64,000 nt of DNA. Source: Sclerotiophoma versabilis (lineage: Eukaryota; Ascomycota; Dothideomycetes; Pleosporales; Didymellaceae). Positions 47,043 through 57,332 of this stretch are shown one piece after another. Position numbers and translations under genes: made by a program. The first letter of the stretch is position 1, and each line of letters starts with the position of its first letter. Under the pieces are notes generated by a model. The model did not search any database. It was given only the letters and a program-made list of their open reading frames with translations, and had not been told where the DNA came from. The DNA is taken from the NCBI GenBank assembly GCA_012274445.1, contig JAAROD010000087.1, forward strand, positions 868,001 through 932,000, read 5' to 3'.

Positions 47043-47417
47043 TATCGATTATAGACGCCGTCTCGGGCGTGTGGGCGGGGCGAAGTGCTGGGCGGGCGGG
47101 CGCGCAGGTGGGTGGTGCGGGCCAGAGAGGGAGCGGTCGCGCGGCGCAGGCGGTCGACGCGTCGGGGGCAGAGGGAGCGCAGCGAAGACGGGCGGTGTCG
47201 AGCGGCGGGCGGGTCGAGGGTCGCGGCGGGCGCTCGTGTCTGCGGGGGGCCGGGGGTCGCGAGGAGCCTCACGGCGCGTCGGGGGGCAGCGAGGGCGGGC
47301 GACGAGGGCGACGGCGGCCGAAAGGAGTGTCTTGCGGGCCCGCTGGTCGCAGTGAAGCGCGTGGGTGCGGGGGGCAGGCCGACGCTGCGCAATAAACAGC
47401 GACGCCGAGGTGCTGGA

Positions 47418-47441
47418 GAAGAAGGAAGGAAGGAAGGAAAG
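47418..47441. repeat. GGAA simple repeat
   Basis: Five successive AAGG-type units are read directly in the divergent promoter region. Confidence 0.85.
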
Positions 47442-47745
47442 ATGGGATTAAGCAGACAGATCCGGGCAGACTCAAGCGGGCATGGGGAGGGCGGTCCGGC
47501 AGCGGCGGCAGCAGCAGCGACGGCGATGGAGAGCAGGCGTGCTGTGGCGGGCGAGATGGTGGGTGAGGTGGTGAAAGCGAGGCTCGCTAACGAAGAGGGC
47601 CGTCTGCCGTCTCGTCTCCAGCTGCAGTGCTAGCGCCAGAGCACGTTCACCACCAACGCCGACGCAGCAGAGGGCGGAAGGGACGCGGCCGTGCTCGAGG
47701 GCCTCCGCGACGCTGCACAGGCTGCCCGTCCGCAGCAGCAGCAGC

Positions 47746-47820
47746 CCTGCCTCCTCTGCCTCCCCTGCCTCCCCTGCCTCCTCTGCCTCCTCTGCCTCCT
47801 CGGCCTCTGCCGCTCTGCCT
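47746..47820. repeat. CTGCCTCCT/CTGCCTCCC 9-bp tandem repeat
   Basis: After a short GCAGCAGCAGCAGCC stretch, a pyrimidine-rich 9-bp unit repeats about six to seven times with C/T variation at the last position. The purine-rich opposite strand would read GAGGCAGAG. Confidence 0.9.
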
Positions 47821-48515
47821 CCCAGCAGCAATAGGGGGTCCGCCTGCGTCCTGCGTCGTGCCTCCTGCGACCTCCGCGACCTCCCGTCAGCCTCTCCCTG
47901 GTTGGCCCGCGGGGATGGTTAGCAGGCCGATGTGAAACGGTCAGAGGCGCGTCGCCCTCCACCCTGCCGTCGACGCTCACAGCTGCGCGCTGCCATGTGT
48001 CCTCATTGGCCGGCCGCTGCTGCGATGCGCACAAATATGCATCCGTCGCCTGCACCACGACCGAGACTCTCGCGCGCCCGCTGTGTGGTGGGCCCGCTCG
48101 AGGACGCCTTTTCGGCCATCACAGCCCGCACCGCGCAGCCCTCGACGTCGGCCGTGCATCCACTGTGACTTCGCCGTGCCCTCACCTGCACCCGCACCCA
48201 CGGCCAGGATGGGCTTTGAAACATGGCCTTCTGGAAACAGGCGCCGCTTCATGCCACCCCTCCGCCCTCTCCCAACCCTGTCCGTAGTGCAGCCCGACTA
48301 AAGGGGACTAGCCGGCATCGGCCGTTGTCAATCCCAGACTGGCGCTATGTTTCAGGTGTCTGAGGTGTGAAGGGGACTGCCGGGCCTTGGCGCGCCCGCG
48401 CGTCATCGACTGCCTGCACCTTCGCCCTCTCCACAATCCGTGCATGTCACCGCCGCCACGCCTGAAACGCGCAGCATAAACAGCGACAGCGCCGATCCAG
48501 TCCCATCCCGGCTGC

Positions 48516-48571
48516 TGCCCGCCCTGGACGACTGCCCGCCCCTGGACGACTGCCCACCCCTGGATGGAAGC
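48516..48571. repeat. 17-bp tandem repeat (GGACGACTGCCCGCCCC type)
   Basis: Three copies of CTGGACGACTGCCCGCC-like sequence with small changes lie about 70-120 bp before the SWC2 start codon, so probably in its 5' leader. Confidence 0.85.
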
Positions 48572-48638
48572 CTTCGAGAAGACGTCGCGCGACCCTTGAC
48601 CGCTGCCTGTCCTGCCGTGCGCGCCTCGGCTGTCCGCA

Positions 48639-50750
48639 ATGCCCCCCGAGCGCCATGAGCAGTCGGTCGCCTCTGAGCACGATGCAGAAGCGAGCGAGCG
48701 CCATGAGCAGTCGGCCGCATCCGAACACGATGCAGAAGCGAGCGAGCACGAGGCGCCTGTCGACCTCATGGTCACCTCTCGAGCCAGGCGGTCGAATGCG
48801 GGAAACCGCATGGCGACGCTGCTCGCCAAGCAGGCTGCAGAAGAGGAGTGGGGAGAGGAGTGGGAGGAGGTTGCAAACGAGGAGGAGTTCAAGGGCGATG
48901 ATGTAAACGAGGCCGACGACTACAACATGGACTCGTCCTCGTCAGAAGAAGACAACGACGCCGCCGACGACGAAGCGGGCGAGCACGAGTTGCGCAAGGC
49001 CGAGCGGCGGGAACGTCTCAAGAAACGCAAGACAGCCACCAATCCATTCGCCGCCCGCCTCGCTGCGCGCAAGAGAGTCAAGATCGACCCCACGCCCACC
49101 GACTCCACCCCGTCTGCCCCGGCTCGACCGAAGAAGAAGTCCGAGAGGGCGTCGTGGATACCCACAGAAGAAGACGGCCCCATACGCACCTCGTCGCGGC
49201 GGCAGACGGTGGCAAACAAGGAGAGCACGCTGGCCAAGCTGCAGGAGAAGGACAGGCGGCGAGACGACACGCTGGCTATGATGAAGGCGGCCGAGGCGCG
49301 GAAGAAAAAGGACGAGCCAAAGCCCTTGACCCAGGCAGAGCGGCTAGCTGAAGCCGCGCGGCAGGAGCGAATCAACAAGAAAACCCTGCACAGGTGGGAA
49401 GAGGCAGAGGAGGCACGAGCTGCCGAAAGACAGGCCAAGATCGACGCGCTCAAGAACCGGCAGATCCAAGGTCCCTTCATTCGATACTATAGTGGGCCGG
49501 CCATCTACGTCGACGACAAGCTTAAATACACGGGCAAGGATGCCCCAACTCTCGACCAGCTGGAGGAGAAGCTCAACAAGGAGCCTGCAGCGGCGGAGAC
49601 GCAAACCACCCAGCCAGGCTCCACTGAGCAGACAGTGACCGCCACTGCCGATCCCCAAACACCACACGATGAAAGCTTGGGTCAGCAGCCACCGCCTATG
49701 AGCTCTCCCGAGATGTTCTCGATACCCGCATCGCAATCTCTGCAACACGACACGCAGATGCCATGGGCACCTGGGTCGCAAGCGGCCAGCGGAGACATCT
49801 TCATGGGTGGCGACGTATTCATGGGCTCGTCCCACGGCATGTCGTCCTACAACAGCAACAACATCATGTTTGCACCACCCCAAAACCAAGACTCCTTCCT
49901 CTTCGGTATAGACCGATACGCAACCCCAAACCAGCCAGCCCAACAATCGTCGTCAGAGCTCCCTCCAAACCCGTTCTCACAACCCCCTCCAACCTCCACA
50001 TTGTCCCCTCACCCTCCTCTCGGCGACCCCCTCACCCAAGGAACCACCAACATTGGGCCGCAAGCACTGCTACCGCAACCCCAGCATCCAGCACTCCCTC
50101 CCCAGCCCCCACGCCGCAAGGTAATCAGAAGAGCGATGCGGAACCTACTCATCTTTTTATCATTCCCAAACCTCGACGCCCCGCCCACGTCCTCACGCGC
50201 ACGCACGGCCGCCTCACTGTTGAAGGACAAAGACCGCTTGGCGCTCGTGCAGCTCTGCAAAACGCTGTTCGACTGGAGTGAGCAAGACGCTACCCTATTT
50301 GTGGGCAACATGCTCCTCGGCCAGGCCGCGAAGACGCAGAAGGCGAGGGAGGCACACGACGCAGCCATCAGGCCCGCCAAGCAGCTCTGCGCCGTCACAA
50401 ATGCAGTGGCCCGCTACCGCGACCCAGAGACGGGGATTGCATACCGCGACGCGCGCGCATTCGGCGTCCTCCGAGGCGTCGTAGGCGGCGGCTTCGTCTG
50501 GAGCGGCGACCTGGGTTGTTACGTTGGCGGGCGCGCAAAACCGCTCGAAAGCATGGGCGGCAAGGGCTTTCTAGGCATGCCGCCTGCTGCCGGCGTGCCG
50601 AGGCGGTTCCTCGAGATGAGCAAGAAACCCCCTCAGAGTGCCGTGTCTGCTGCGGTGTCTACTGTACCTCAACCTACACCAAACACCACAGACAAAGCCA
50701 CGCCCGCACCCGCACCCGTCAAAACAGAAGAAGCCCCTACTGCTGTATAA
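48639..50750 (+). CDS. VPS72: Vps72/Swc2 (YL1), SWR1 complex H2A.Z-binding subunit
   Basis: A single-exon protein of 703 residues. The YL1 N-terminal region begins around RARRSNAGNRMATLLAKQAA (about residue 47), followed by acidic stretches (DSSSSEEDNDAADDEAGEHE) that contact H2A.Z-H2B in the family. Basic, Lys-rich helices follow. Then come GPFIRYYSGPAIYV and, near the C-terminus, the YL1_C motif CAVTNAVARYRDPETGIAYR with DARAFGVLRGVV. The protein presents the H2A.Z-H2B dimer for exchange by SWR1 in the nucleus. Residues 4-35 are a perfect-to-near-perfect 16-residue duplication (RHEQSVASEHDAEASE). The Pro/Gln/Ser-rich segment between the two domains (about 310-500) is longer than in yeast and looks disordered. 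The tail is also Pro/Thr-rich. Confidence 0.93.
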   Translation: MPPERHEQSVASEHDAEASERHEQSAASEHDAEASEHEAPVDLMVTSRARRSNAGNRMATLLAKQAAEEEWGEEWEEVANEEEFKGDDVNEADDYNMDSSSSEEDNDAADDEAGEHELRKAERRERLKKRKTATNPFAARLAARKRVKIDPTPTDSTPSAPARPKKKSERASWIPTEEDGPIRTSSRRQTVANKESTLAKLQEKDRRRDDTLAMMKAAEARKKKDEPKPLTQAERLAEAARQERINKKTLHRWEEAEEARAAERQAKIDALKNRQIQGPFIRYYSGPAIYVDDKLKYTGKDAPTLDQLEEKLNKEPAAAETQTTQPGSTEQTVTATADPQTPHDESLGQQPPPMSSPEMFSIPASQSLQHDTQMPWAPGSQAASGDIFMGGDVFMGSSHGMSSYNSNNIMFAPPQNQDSFLFGIDRYATPNQPAQQSSSELPPNPFSQPPPTSTLSPHPPLGDPLTQGTTNIGPQALLPQPQHPALPPQPPRRKVIRRAMRNLLIFLSFPNLDAPPTSSRARTAASLLKDKDRLALVQLCKTLFDWSEQDATLFVGNMLLGQAAKTQKAREAHDAAIRPAKQLCAVTNAVARYRDPETGIAYRDARAFGVLRGVVGGGFVWSGDLGCYVGGRAKPLESMGGKGFLGMPPAAGVPRRFLEMSKKPPQSAVSAAVSTVPQPTPNTTDKATPAPAPVKTEEAPTAV
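48648..48743 (+). repeat. 48-bp in-frame duplication at the SWC2 N-terminus
   Basis: Two adjacent 48-bp copies encode RHEQSVASEHDAEASE and RHEQSAASEHDAEASE. The high identity at DNA level suggests a recent tandem duplication. Confidence 0.9.
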
Positions 50751-51166
50751 AAAAAAAAGCATATATCCCACGTGCTCTGCATCTATACATGTACACGATT
50801 GACGAATAGAATATAATGTATAACCACCCTTCTCTACCGCTTAACCTCAATACGCCGTGCTGCTGATGAGTGAGTGAGTGGTATTACGCAACGCGGTACT
50901 ACCCAGCCATAAGTGAAATTCCAATCTTGTAGGGATTCAGTAATGCATATTCTCCGGGTGTCAGAGGTCATTGCATCGTCTGAGGAGTGAATCCATGGAG
51001 TACGAGTATCCACAGCAGTCACTACAGTGTACACTACATCATAATTGACGCGCCGAGATTTACAAGGGTTTTGGAGGCACTCAGAACGAATTCCAGAGCA
51101 TTCAAGCCGACATTGACACTTCTTCCCCCGCTTTTTTTTTCGCGGTGACTAAGTTTCATCAAGCTC
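50751..51166. other. Spacer downstream of SWC2
   Basis: Begins with an A-rich SWC2 3' UTR (an A8-9 run directly after the stop) and contains a GAGTGAGTGAGTGG short repeat near 50868. No gene is seen. Confidence 0.5.
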
Positions 51167-51496
51167 TCATGGCGTCCAACTCGCAGTCCCGTTGCTGTCT
51201 AACTCGTCCACTACTTTAACTAGCTCGTTGATGAGTGCCTTGCAGCAAAGTAGAGATATAACCGAGGATCGATGGTGAGTTTGTGGTAAGCGATAATAGT
51301 TATCGTCACGATTCAAATCCTCCTGATCCCCTGCGAGTGCAGCTTTCAGAGCTTGGTCGTGCGCGGGGAAGACTGAGAAGTGTGAGGGTTGTACTTGCTG
51401 TGACGGTCTCTCTAGTTTGTGGGTGGTCTTGTAGGTTATATTGTTGACGTTTGCGAGAGCTTCGGTGGTGCTGATGATTGTGACTGGCTCTGCCAT
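51167..51496 (-). CDS. Hypothetical 109-residue protein, weak call
   Basis: A single frame starting at MAEPVTIISTTEALANVNNI and ending VKVVDELDSNGTASWTP. Composition is protein-like (mixed charge, amphipathic C-terminal helix SSVISLLCCKALINELVKVV). There is no recognisable domain, signal peptide or membrane segment. It lies downstream of the HET gene on the same strand, about 120 bp after its stop. It could be an independent small gene, an exon of a larger model or a chance frame. Confidence 0.3.
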   Translation of the reverse strand: MAEPVTIISTTEALANVNNITYKTTHKLERPSQQVQPSHFSVFPAHDQALKAALAGDQEDLNRDDNYYRLPQTHHRSSVISLLCCKALINELVKVVDELDSNGTASWTP

Positions 51497-51617
51497 TGAT
51501 ATTGTGGTAGACGGCGCAGGTGCGTTGCAGGCGCATACACACCCAGTCCTGGCCAATTAGAAGAGCAACCACGTGGACAATCTAATAGCTGTCATAGTTC
51601 TGCTGCTCCAGACCGAC

Positions 51618-54382
51618 TTAGCCTAGAAGAACTGATTTTGCTGTTGGTGTGTTGCCCACAGCATCCTCCAAGGCCGACTGGAGAATCTGCCCGATGCCCC
51701 GACGCTTTGCAATCCCGTTCTTCCACACTACATACATGACCCAGAAGAGCTTCATCGGCTTGCTTCCTTCTTTTTCGTAGGTCTCAGTAAGCGCTGAGCC
51801 TACAGTAGGTTTGTGACAGCGTGCTACGAGAAGCAATTCGATCGCAGAGCCGGAGCGTGGGAGGAGATGGATATTGTCTGGGTGCAGAGAGCCGACGACT
51901 TGACCGGATGCGCCTGAGAGAATTGAGCCGGGAATGCGCTCGAATGGCGATGTGGAATACTGTTCAGTCGAGGGATTGATGCGTGCATGCAGGCAGAGAG
52001 TGAGGTGTAGAGAGATTGTTGCGAAGTAGAGAATAGTGTAAGGTGGGAAATTGCTGGAAGAGTCAGTGGCGTCGTACTGAACTCCGGTAGATACTACTTA
52101 CGGTACAGTTTTGTCTGCGTTTGGTACTCCTGTGATCCACATTTCTGGCGTCTCGAACCATATCCTGTGACTCCTTGGGCGACGATCCTCAATTTTCAGT
52201 GGCAACTCTGCGTCCTTGCTTTGCATACGCGTATGGTCACGTTGCTCATTATTTCTATTGACGTGATTGTAGTCGTATACATCTCGTACTGTTACTTTCT
52301 GTGCTCTACGCTGTATGCCTATGTGGAATTAGCCTGTGTTCTGCGACATGTTCGTTGTCACTCACGACCCTGTCTTACTGCTATCCAGTTATACATTGCC
52401 AGCTTTGTATTCACATCGGTCATGCGGTTTATCAGTCTATCGAATTCTGCTTGTCCATTTGCCAAGTCGAGAGCTTCCATGCAGAATTCAGGCAATGGTT
52501 TCGTTTTGTAAAAACCCGCTCCCAAACTGACTCGAGTCTCACCATTCCACTCATAACTGCGATTGTCCCATTGTGGAGTACTGCTACTGCCGCCCACGCC
52601 TCCAAAGCGTGGCCAGGCTTCGAGTTTCGATATGTACACAGGATCTTCAAGAGAGTTAGCAAACACTTGTGGATGCTCCTGCATGAGTTCGAGCACCAAT
52701 GAAGGTGCACTGTCCTTGCAGACAGTAAGCTCTTTCACGTGAGAATCTAATCCCACGCATGCCCATTCGACTAAGTGGTTATATTGCAGAAATCGCAGGA
52801 TGTTTTCGGTTTGACGTTCATTTGCGCTTGTCCCGTCGATGTTGGCTGCCGGGCATTCAAAATTCTCACGTGGCCACATCTTCGATCCATCCCAACCAGC
52901 CCACGAGAAGCTGGCAAATTGCTGCCGTCGCCGCATGTGCCCTGTGGCGGAGATGAACAAGAGGAAATGATCTAGGTAGTACCCCGGAAGACCCTCAACC
53001 AAAGGTGTTTCCATGCCCGCTGCCGTTGGATGAGTGACTCCTTCAAGAGCACGTAAAGCATCGTCGCCGTTGCGAAGTTTGCGACGCGAGAAATCTTCAC
53101 ACAATTTCTGATATGTCCAACACGAAGGCAAGAATCCCTCAACTGGGTCTGGCATGCGGCTGATATTGCTATCGTCTGCGTCAAGCCAGTGCGTCCATTT
53201 GTCGGCCCATGTCTCCTCACTCCAGTTCGCTTCATGACACCGGAAATATACCTGTCGATTGATAAAGATGAGAGTCCTGTCAGACAATACGAGCTCTTGC
53301 AAAGTCCAGCCTCGCTGGTTGTATATGGATCGGTTGAGGTGCCAGTCAATGCTGTGAATGATGGCCAACTGAACGCCCGAAGCAAGTTGTGCAGTGATTT
53401 GTTTGCGTTCTGGATATGCACAGACCTGTCGAATGCCAGCCAGCCCGGCATGGGCATCTTGTCCAGAAGCTGCGACAATGGTAAAATAAGAGCCGTGGTA
53501 GATCGAATTCATCATACTGATACCAAGACTGACATCATCCGAGTCATCTTGTATAAGGCACAAGCCGTCTATCCACAAATAGCGCACGCACAAGGCTTTC
53601 AGGAGATCAATCGCATCGGTGATGGTCTGCGGCAATTGTTGACGGATCGCGTCCAAAGCTCCCTCGCTGGTTAGCATTTTAAAGTTGCCCTTCCGCAGCT
53701 GGACCGTTGGCGATTGACCCCATACGTAGCTGAGCGCAACATATCTAACATCCAATGGAGCTTGCTTGATGCAGCCAAGCTCGACATCAATAACACGGAA
53801 ATTCGACATTGCCTCTTCCTTGAAATTACGGCTGAAGTAAGATCTCCAATCCTCGTCTGATCCGTGGAGGTTGAACTTTTCGTCGTCATTGTGGATCACA
53901 GCTCGATTCTTGTGCCCTGCCATACTTTCACGCCATGAACAGGACTCGTGAGACTCCTCGCAAATCTGCAGCCAGGTCTTAATCCTCGGAATATCCACTC
54001 CTTGCTGAGGTAACAGACGCGCCGTATCTGGAGTTTGAGCTTCGCTGGCATCGTTGGCAACGAATGCAAGGCGCGCACTCAAAGGAGATGGAAAGGATAA
54101 CCGAAACGACGCCTCATCAGGGAAGAGCAGAATGTTGACAGGCTGTTTCGAATCAACAGATGCTTTTCTGGTCTGTTGGACGCTTTCGGTGACAGCAAGG
54201 ACAACGAGTTGGCAAAACCTGCAACTGCCGCGTTGCTGTAAGTCACTCCACGTGCCGAGGAACCACTCATGGACCTCTTTGGTGGGAGGGAGTTTCTTGA
54301 GTAGCGCTTCATGGGACGGTGTTGCATTACCCGCGAAAGAGAGGGCGTTTAAGACGGTGGAGAATTCTGGACAAGGCGACAT
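51618..54382 (-). CDS. HET-domain (heterokaryon incompatibility) protein
   Basis: Three exons (54382-52366, 52318-52102, 52053-51618) encode 889 residues. The HET domain spans about residues 215-320: YVALSYVWGQSPTVQL, QTITDAIDLLKALCVRYLWI, DGLCLIQDD and YFTIVAASGQDAHAGLAGI. HET proteins mediate non-self recognition and regulated cell death after hyphal fusion; many paralogues have unknown partners. Intron 1 (C|GTGAGT...CATAG|GC) joins AMYNWIAVRQGR to IQRRAQKVTVRDVY. Intron 2 joins NADKTVP to NFPPYTILYF. Without them the last 200 residues look like a separate 186-codon gene. The C-terminus KLFWVMYVVWKNGIAKRRGI and GQI resembles the W-x-x-G-x-A-x-R-x-G module that I recall ending many fungal HET proteins. 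A start at 54421 is an alternative. Confidence 0.9.
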
Positions 54383-55025
54383 TGCGAGGGCCTGCGGGCA
54401 AGATAGCAAGAAGGTAAGCATAAGAGAAGTAGACGTGGGAGGCACAGTTGTGGCTGAGACGCATCCTTCCTGCAAGCGTCCTCGCAATGGGCTTGATGAT
54501 TGACATATGAAAAGTGCTCATGAAGAATGTACGGCACAGTAACGCAATCAACTCATTCGCCTTCTCAAAGACGGCCACTACCATCCTGAGCTCGTGTTGA
54601 TTCAGGTAATGACGAACGGCGAACGATGGGCGATGGACTGCATCCAAAAACATGGACGACTCATTGGATTGCAAGACGACACGTCTGCGTTGGTCTTTGG
54701 CTTATACAAGATTTTCCATAGCTGTCATCATAATCACATCCAGTATGCGGTTTGAGCTCGCAAGGCTGATGTTGGAGGTGAGGTGTCAAAGCTCCAGCAG
54801 CTGCTTACCCAAATGGTGAACGGCCGACTGCGGAGGGGAAGCACGCAATTTTGACGCGACGTCATTGGCCCAAGACGCGCTCTCGACTTTTCGAGACGGT
54901 TGTGAACGGGGTCGAGAACCATTATTAATCCGATGTAGCGTCATAATGCGGTTCCTATATCCCTTCTCCACCCTGCTACATGGCGACCGTCGCGTGGTGA
55001 ACGTTGCCATCTACTGCACCCAGCC
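54383..55025. other. Divergent promoter region, HET gene / O-acyltransferase
   Basis: A minus-strand frame at 54327-54674 overlaps the HET start in another phase and may be leader sequence. The right end is the start region of the acyltransferase. No other gene is seen. Confidence 0.5.
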
Positions 55026-56655
55026 ATGAGCTTTCACCGCCGCCTGTTCGCTGTCGCGCGGCGCCAGACACCCACCGTGCAAAGCTGCACCAGGACAGCG
55101 TCGCGGCCGTCCATTCTGCAGGCGACCAGAAGCCTACACCATCAATCGCCGCTCAAAGCCCACCACAACGCCGCAGCACGGGCCGAGGAGGACTCGGTAC
55201 AGAGCGAGTCGCTCAACCCAGCACTGTCCTTCCCATGCCTCGACGCCCTCGAATCGAAGTCGGTGAAGCTCTCGAAACGCTCGACCGAGGGCCCCGAGCC
55301 GTCGTATACGTCCGGCCATACCGACGTCTTCCACTCGGAGCAGCCCATACTGCTGGACTGGGGCGGCATACTGCCACAGTTCGACATCGCATATGAGACG
55401 TGGGGGAGTCTGAACCGCGACAAGAGCAACGCTATCCTGCTCCACACTGGCCTCTCCGCCTCGAGTCACGCACACAGTACCGAGTCGAACCCCAAGCCAG
55501 GGTGGTGGGAGAAGTTCATTGGCCCTGACAAGCCTCTCGACACGAACAAATACTTCGTCATCTGCACCAACGTCATTGGGGGCTGCTACGGCTCGACAGG
55601 GCCCTCTTCGATCGACCCTGCGAGCGGCGAACGCTATGCGACACGCTTCCCGATCCTGACCATGGAGGACATGGTGCGCGCGCAGTTTCGGCTGCTGGAC
55701 AATCTGGGCATCCAGAAGCTGTACGCAAGCGTGGGATCCAGCATGGGCGGCATGCAGAGTCTCGCAGCGGGCAACCTGTTTTCCGAGCGGGTTGGGCGCC
55801 TTGTCAGCATCAGCGGCTGTGCGCGTAGCCACCCTTACAGCATTGCCATGAGGCACACACAAAGACAAGGTATGTCGGGCAAGAGAATCCACCGCACGTG
55901 CACACATACTGACGGATCATGCAGCGCTCATGATGGACCCCAACTGGGCTCGAGGCTTCTACTACGACAGCATTCCCCCACACGGTGGCATGAAGCTGGC
56001 GCGTGAGATCGCGACCGTCACCTATCGAAGCGGACCGGAGTGGGAGATGCGATTCGGCCGTCGTCGCGCAGACCCGTCACGACCGCCAGCCCTCTGCCCC
56101 GACTTCCTTGTCGAGACCTATCTGGATCACGCCGGCGAGAAGTGGTGCCTCGAGTACGACCCCAATAGTCTGCTGTACGTCTCCAAGGCCATGGACATGT
56201 TCGACCTCGGCCAGGAACATCGCAATCGCGTCAACGAGCGCAGGGCCGCGAACGCAAGCAGAATGCAGGCATACCTCGACGGCAAGGGCATCGAGTCTTC
56301 GGCGATTGCAGATGCATGCAGCTTGACCCTCCCTGACCACCCTTACGAAGAGAAGGAACAGCCGGCCGACTTTGACGAAGGCAAGGTCCCTGCAACGGAC
56401 GGAAGCGAGCCGCCACCCGACTTAGTCGCGGGCCTCAGGCCGTTAGCCAATACCCCAGCGCTAGTGTTGGGTGTCGCCAGTGACATCCTGTTCCCTGCGT
56501 GGCAGCAGCGTGAGATTGCAACCACACTCAAACGCACGGGCAACAAGAACGTTACACACATCGAGCTGGGTGAGGAGAAGAGCATGTTCGGCCACGACAC
56601 CTTTCTCCTCGACTTGGAGAACGTCGGCGGCGCTGTCAAGTCGTTCCTCGGTTGA
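55026..56655 (+). CDS. MetX-type serine/homoserine O-acyltransferase, mitochondrial
   Basis: Two exons (55026-55869, 55925-56655) encode 524 residues. The N-terminus MSFHRRLFAVARRQTPTVQS is Arg/Ser-rich without acids, a likely mitochondrial targeting peptide. The alpha/beta-hydrolase MetX fold has the nucleophile Ser in ASVGSSMGGMQSLAAG (about residue 240). It also has NVIGGCYGSTGPSSIDP, the Asp in LVLGVASDILFPAWQQ and the His in SMFGHDTFLLD. In filamentous fungi this mitochondrial subgroup (A. nidulans CysA, S. pombe Cys2) activates L-serine by acetyl or succinyl transfer for cysteine synthesis, while cytosolic MetX members use homoserine. Targeting and length favour the serine enzyme, which is inference. 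The intron interrupts HTQRQ/ALMMDPNWARGFYYD and splices cleanly. Confidence 0.9.
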
Positions 56656-57332
56656 GCAACAAACGACTGGCTTGTGAACAATTATAATGTCATACCTCGG
56701 CCTTTCTCTCTGATGGGCCTTGAACTACTTGGGTATATGTAGCATTTAAGCGCGGTTCTGCATTGCACGGCGTTCTTGGCAGCGCGGAGGATCTGGCTTG
56801 ATTTGCAACTTTATTCTGCCTTTTTGATCCCCAGCAAATGCTAGCTTGTCAGATTTTGGTGGAAACAGAAGCGTGCGTCGTACAGCTTTGACACAACGCG
56901 TTACCAAGTGAGTCCGGTCGCTACCCCCCCGAAGTCTACTGGTGATCCTCAAAAGTAATGGACGACCCTAAGAATGGTTGAAAACGGGGAGTACGTCAGC
57001 CTTCTGAGCCAGTCGGAAGGCCGGCAGCTTTAAAGTTTTCGTGATGAGCCACGGGGAGAACAATACGACTTCCGTGTACGGATTTCGGTGGGGTACCAAG
57101 GCGCCTCAGCCGTGATGCATCTTGTGAATCTGCATCCAAAGACTGGGCATGCGCTTGTCGATCCACTTTCCCTGATCCAACAACCCTTAATGATCCCCGC
57201 GTGCCCCATGCTTGGCATGTCTGACTTCATATCAAGCCGCTGCCCGCGCCACGGTTCTCCTTGACCGCAAGTCGCACTCCATTCTTTCTATTCTTCTCTG
57301 CGCGAGGAGGTGACCGTGCAATACACGTCGCA
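56656..57332. other. Spacer between O-acyltransferase and sugar porter
   Basis: Plus-strand genes flank it, so it contains a 3' UTR and then the porter promoter. No gene is seen. Confidence 0.5.

Larger units (their letters stand above)
47043..48638. other. GC-rich divergent promoter region (PUF gene / SWC2)
   Basis: The two genes are transcribed away from each other across 1.6 kb. The DNA is very GC-rich with GGAAG, CTGCCTCC(C/T) and 17-bp tandem repeats. Open frames on both strands overlap heavily and have Arg/Ala/Gly-rich composition, so none is called. Confidence 0.5.

Noticed and set aside
51618..52226. A separate 186-residue gene with its own ATG
   Set aside because: A GTGAGT donor and CATAG acceptor join the upstream HET frame in phase, and the tail matches what I recall of HET C-termini.
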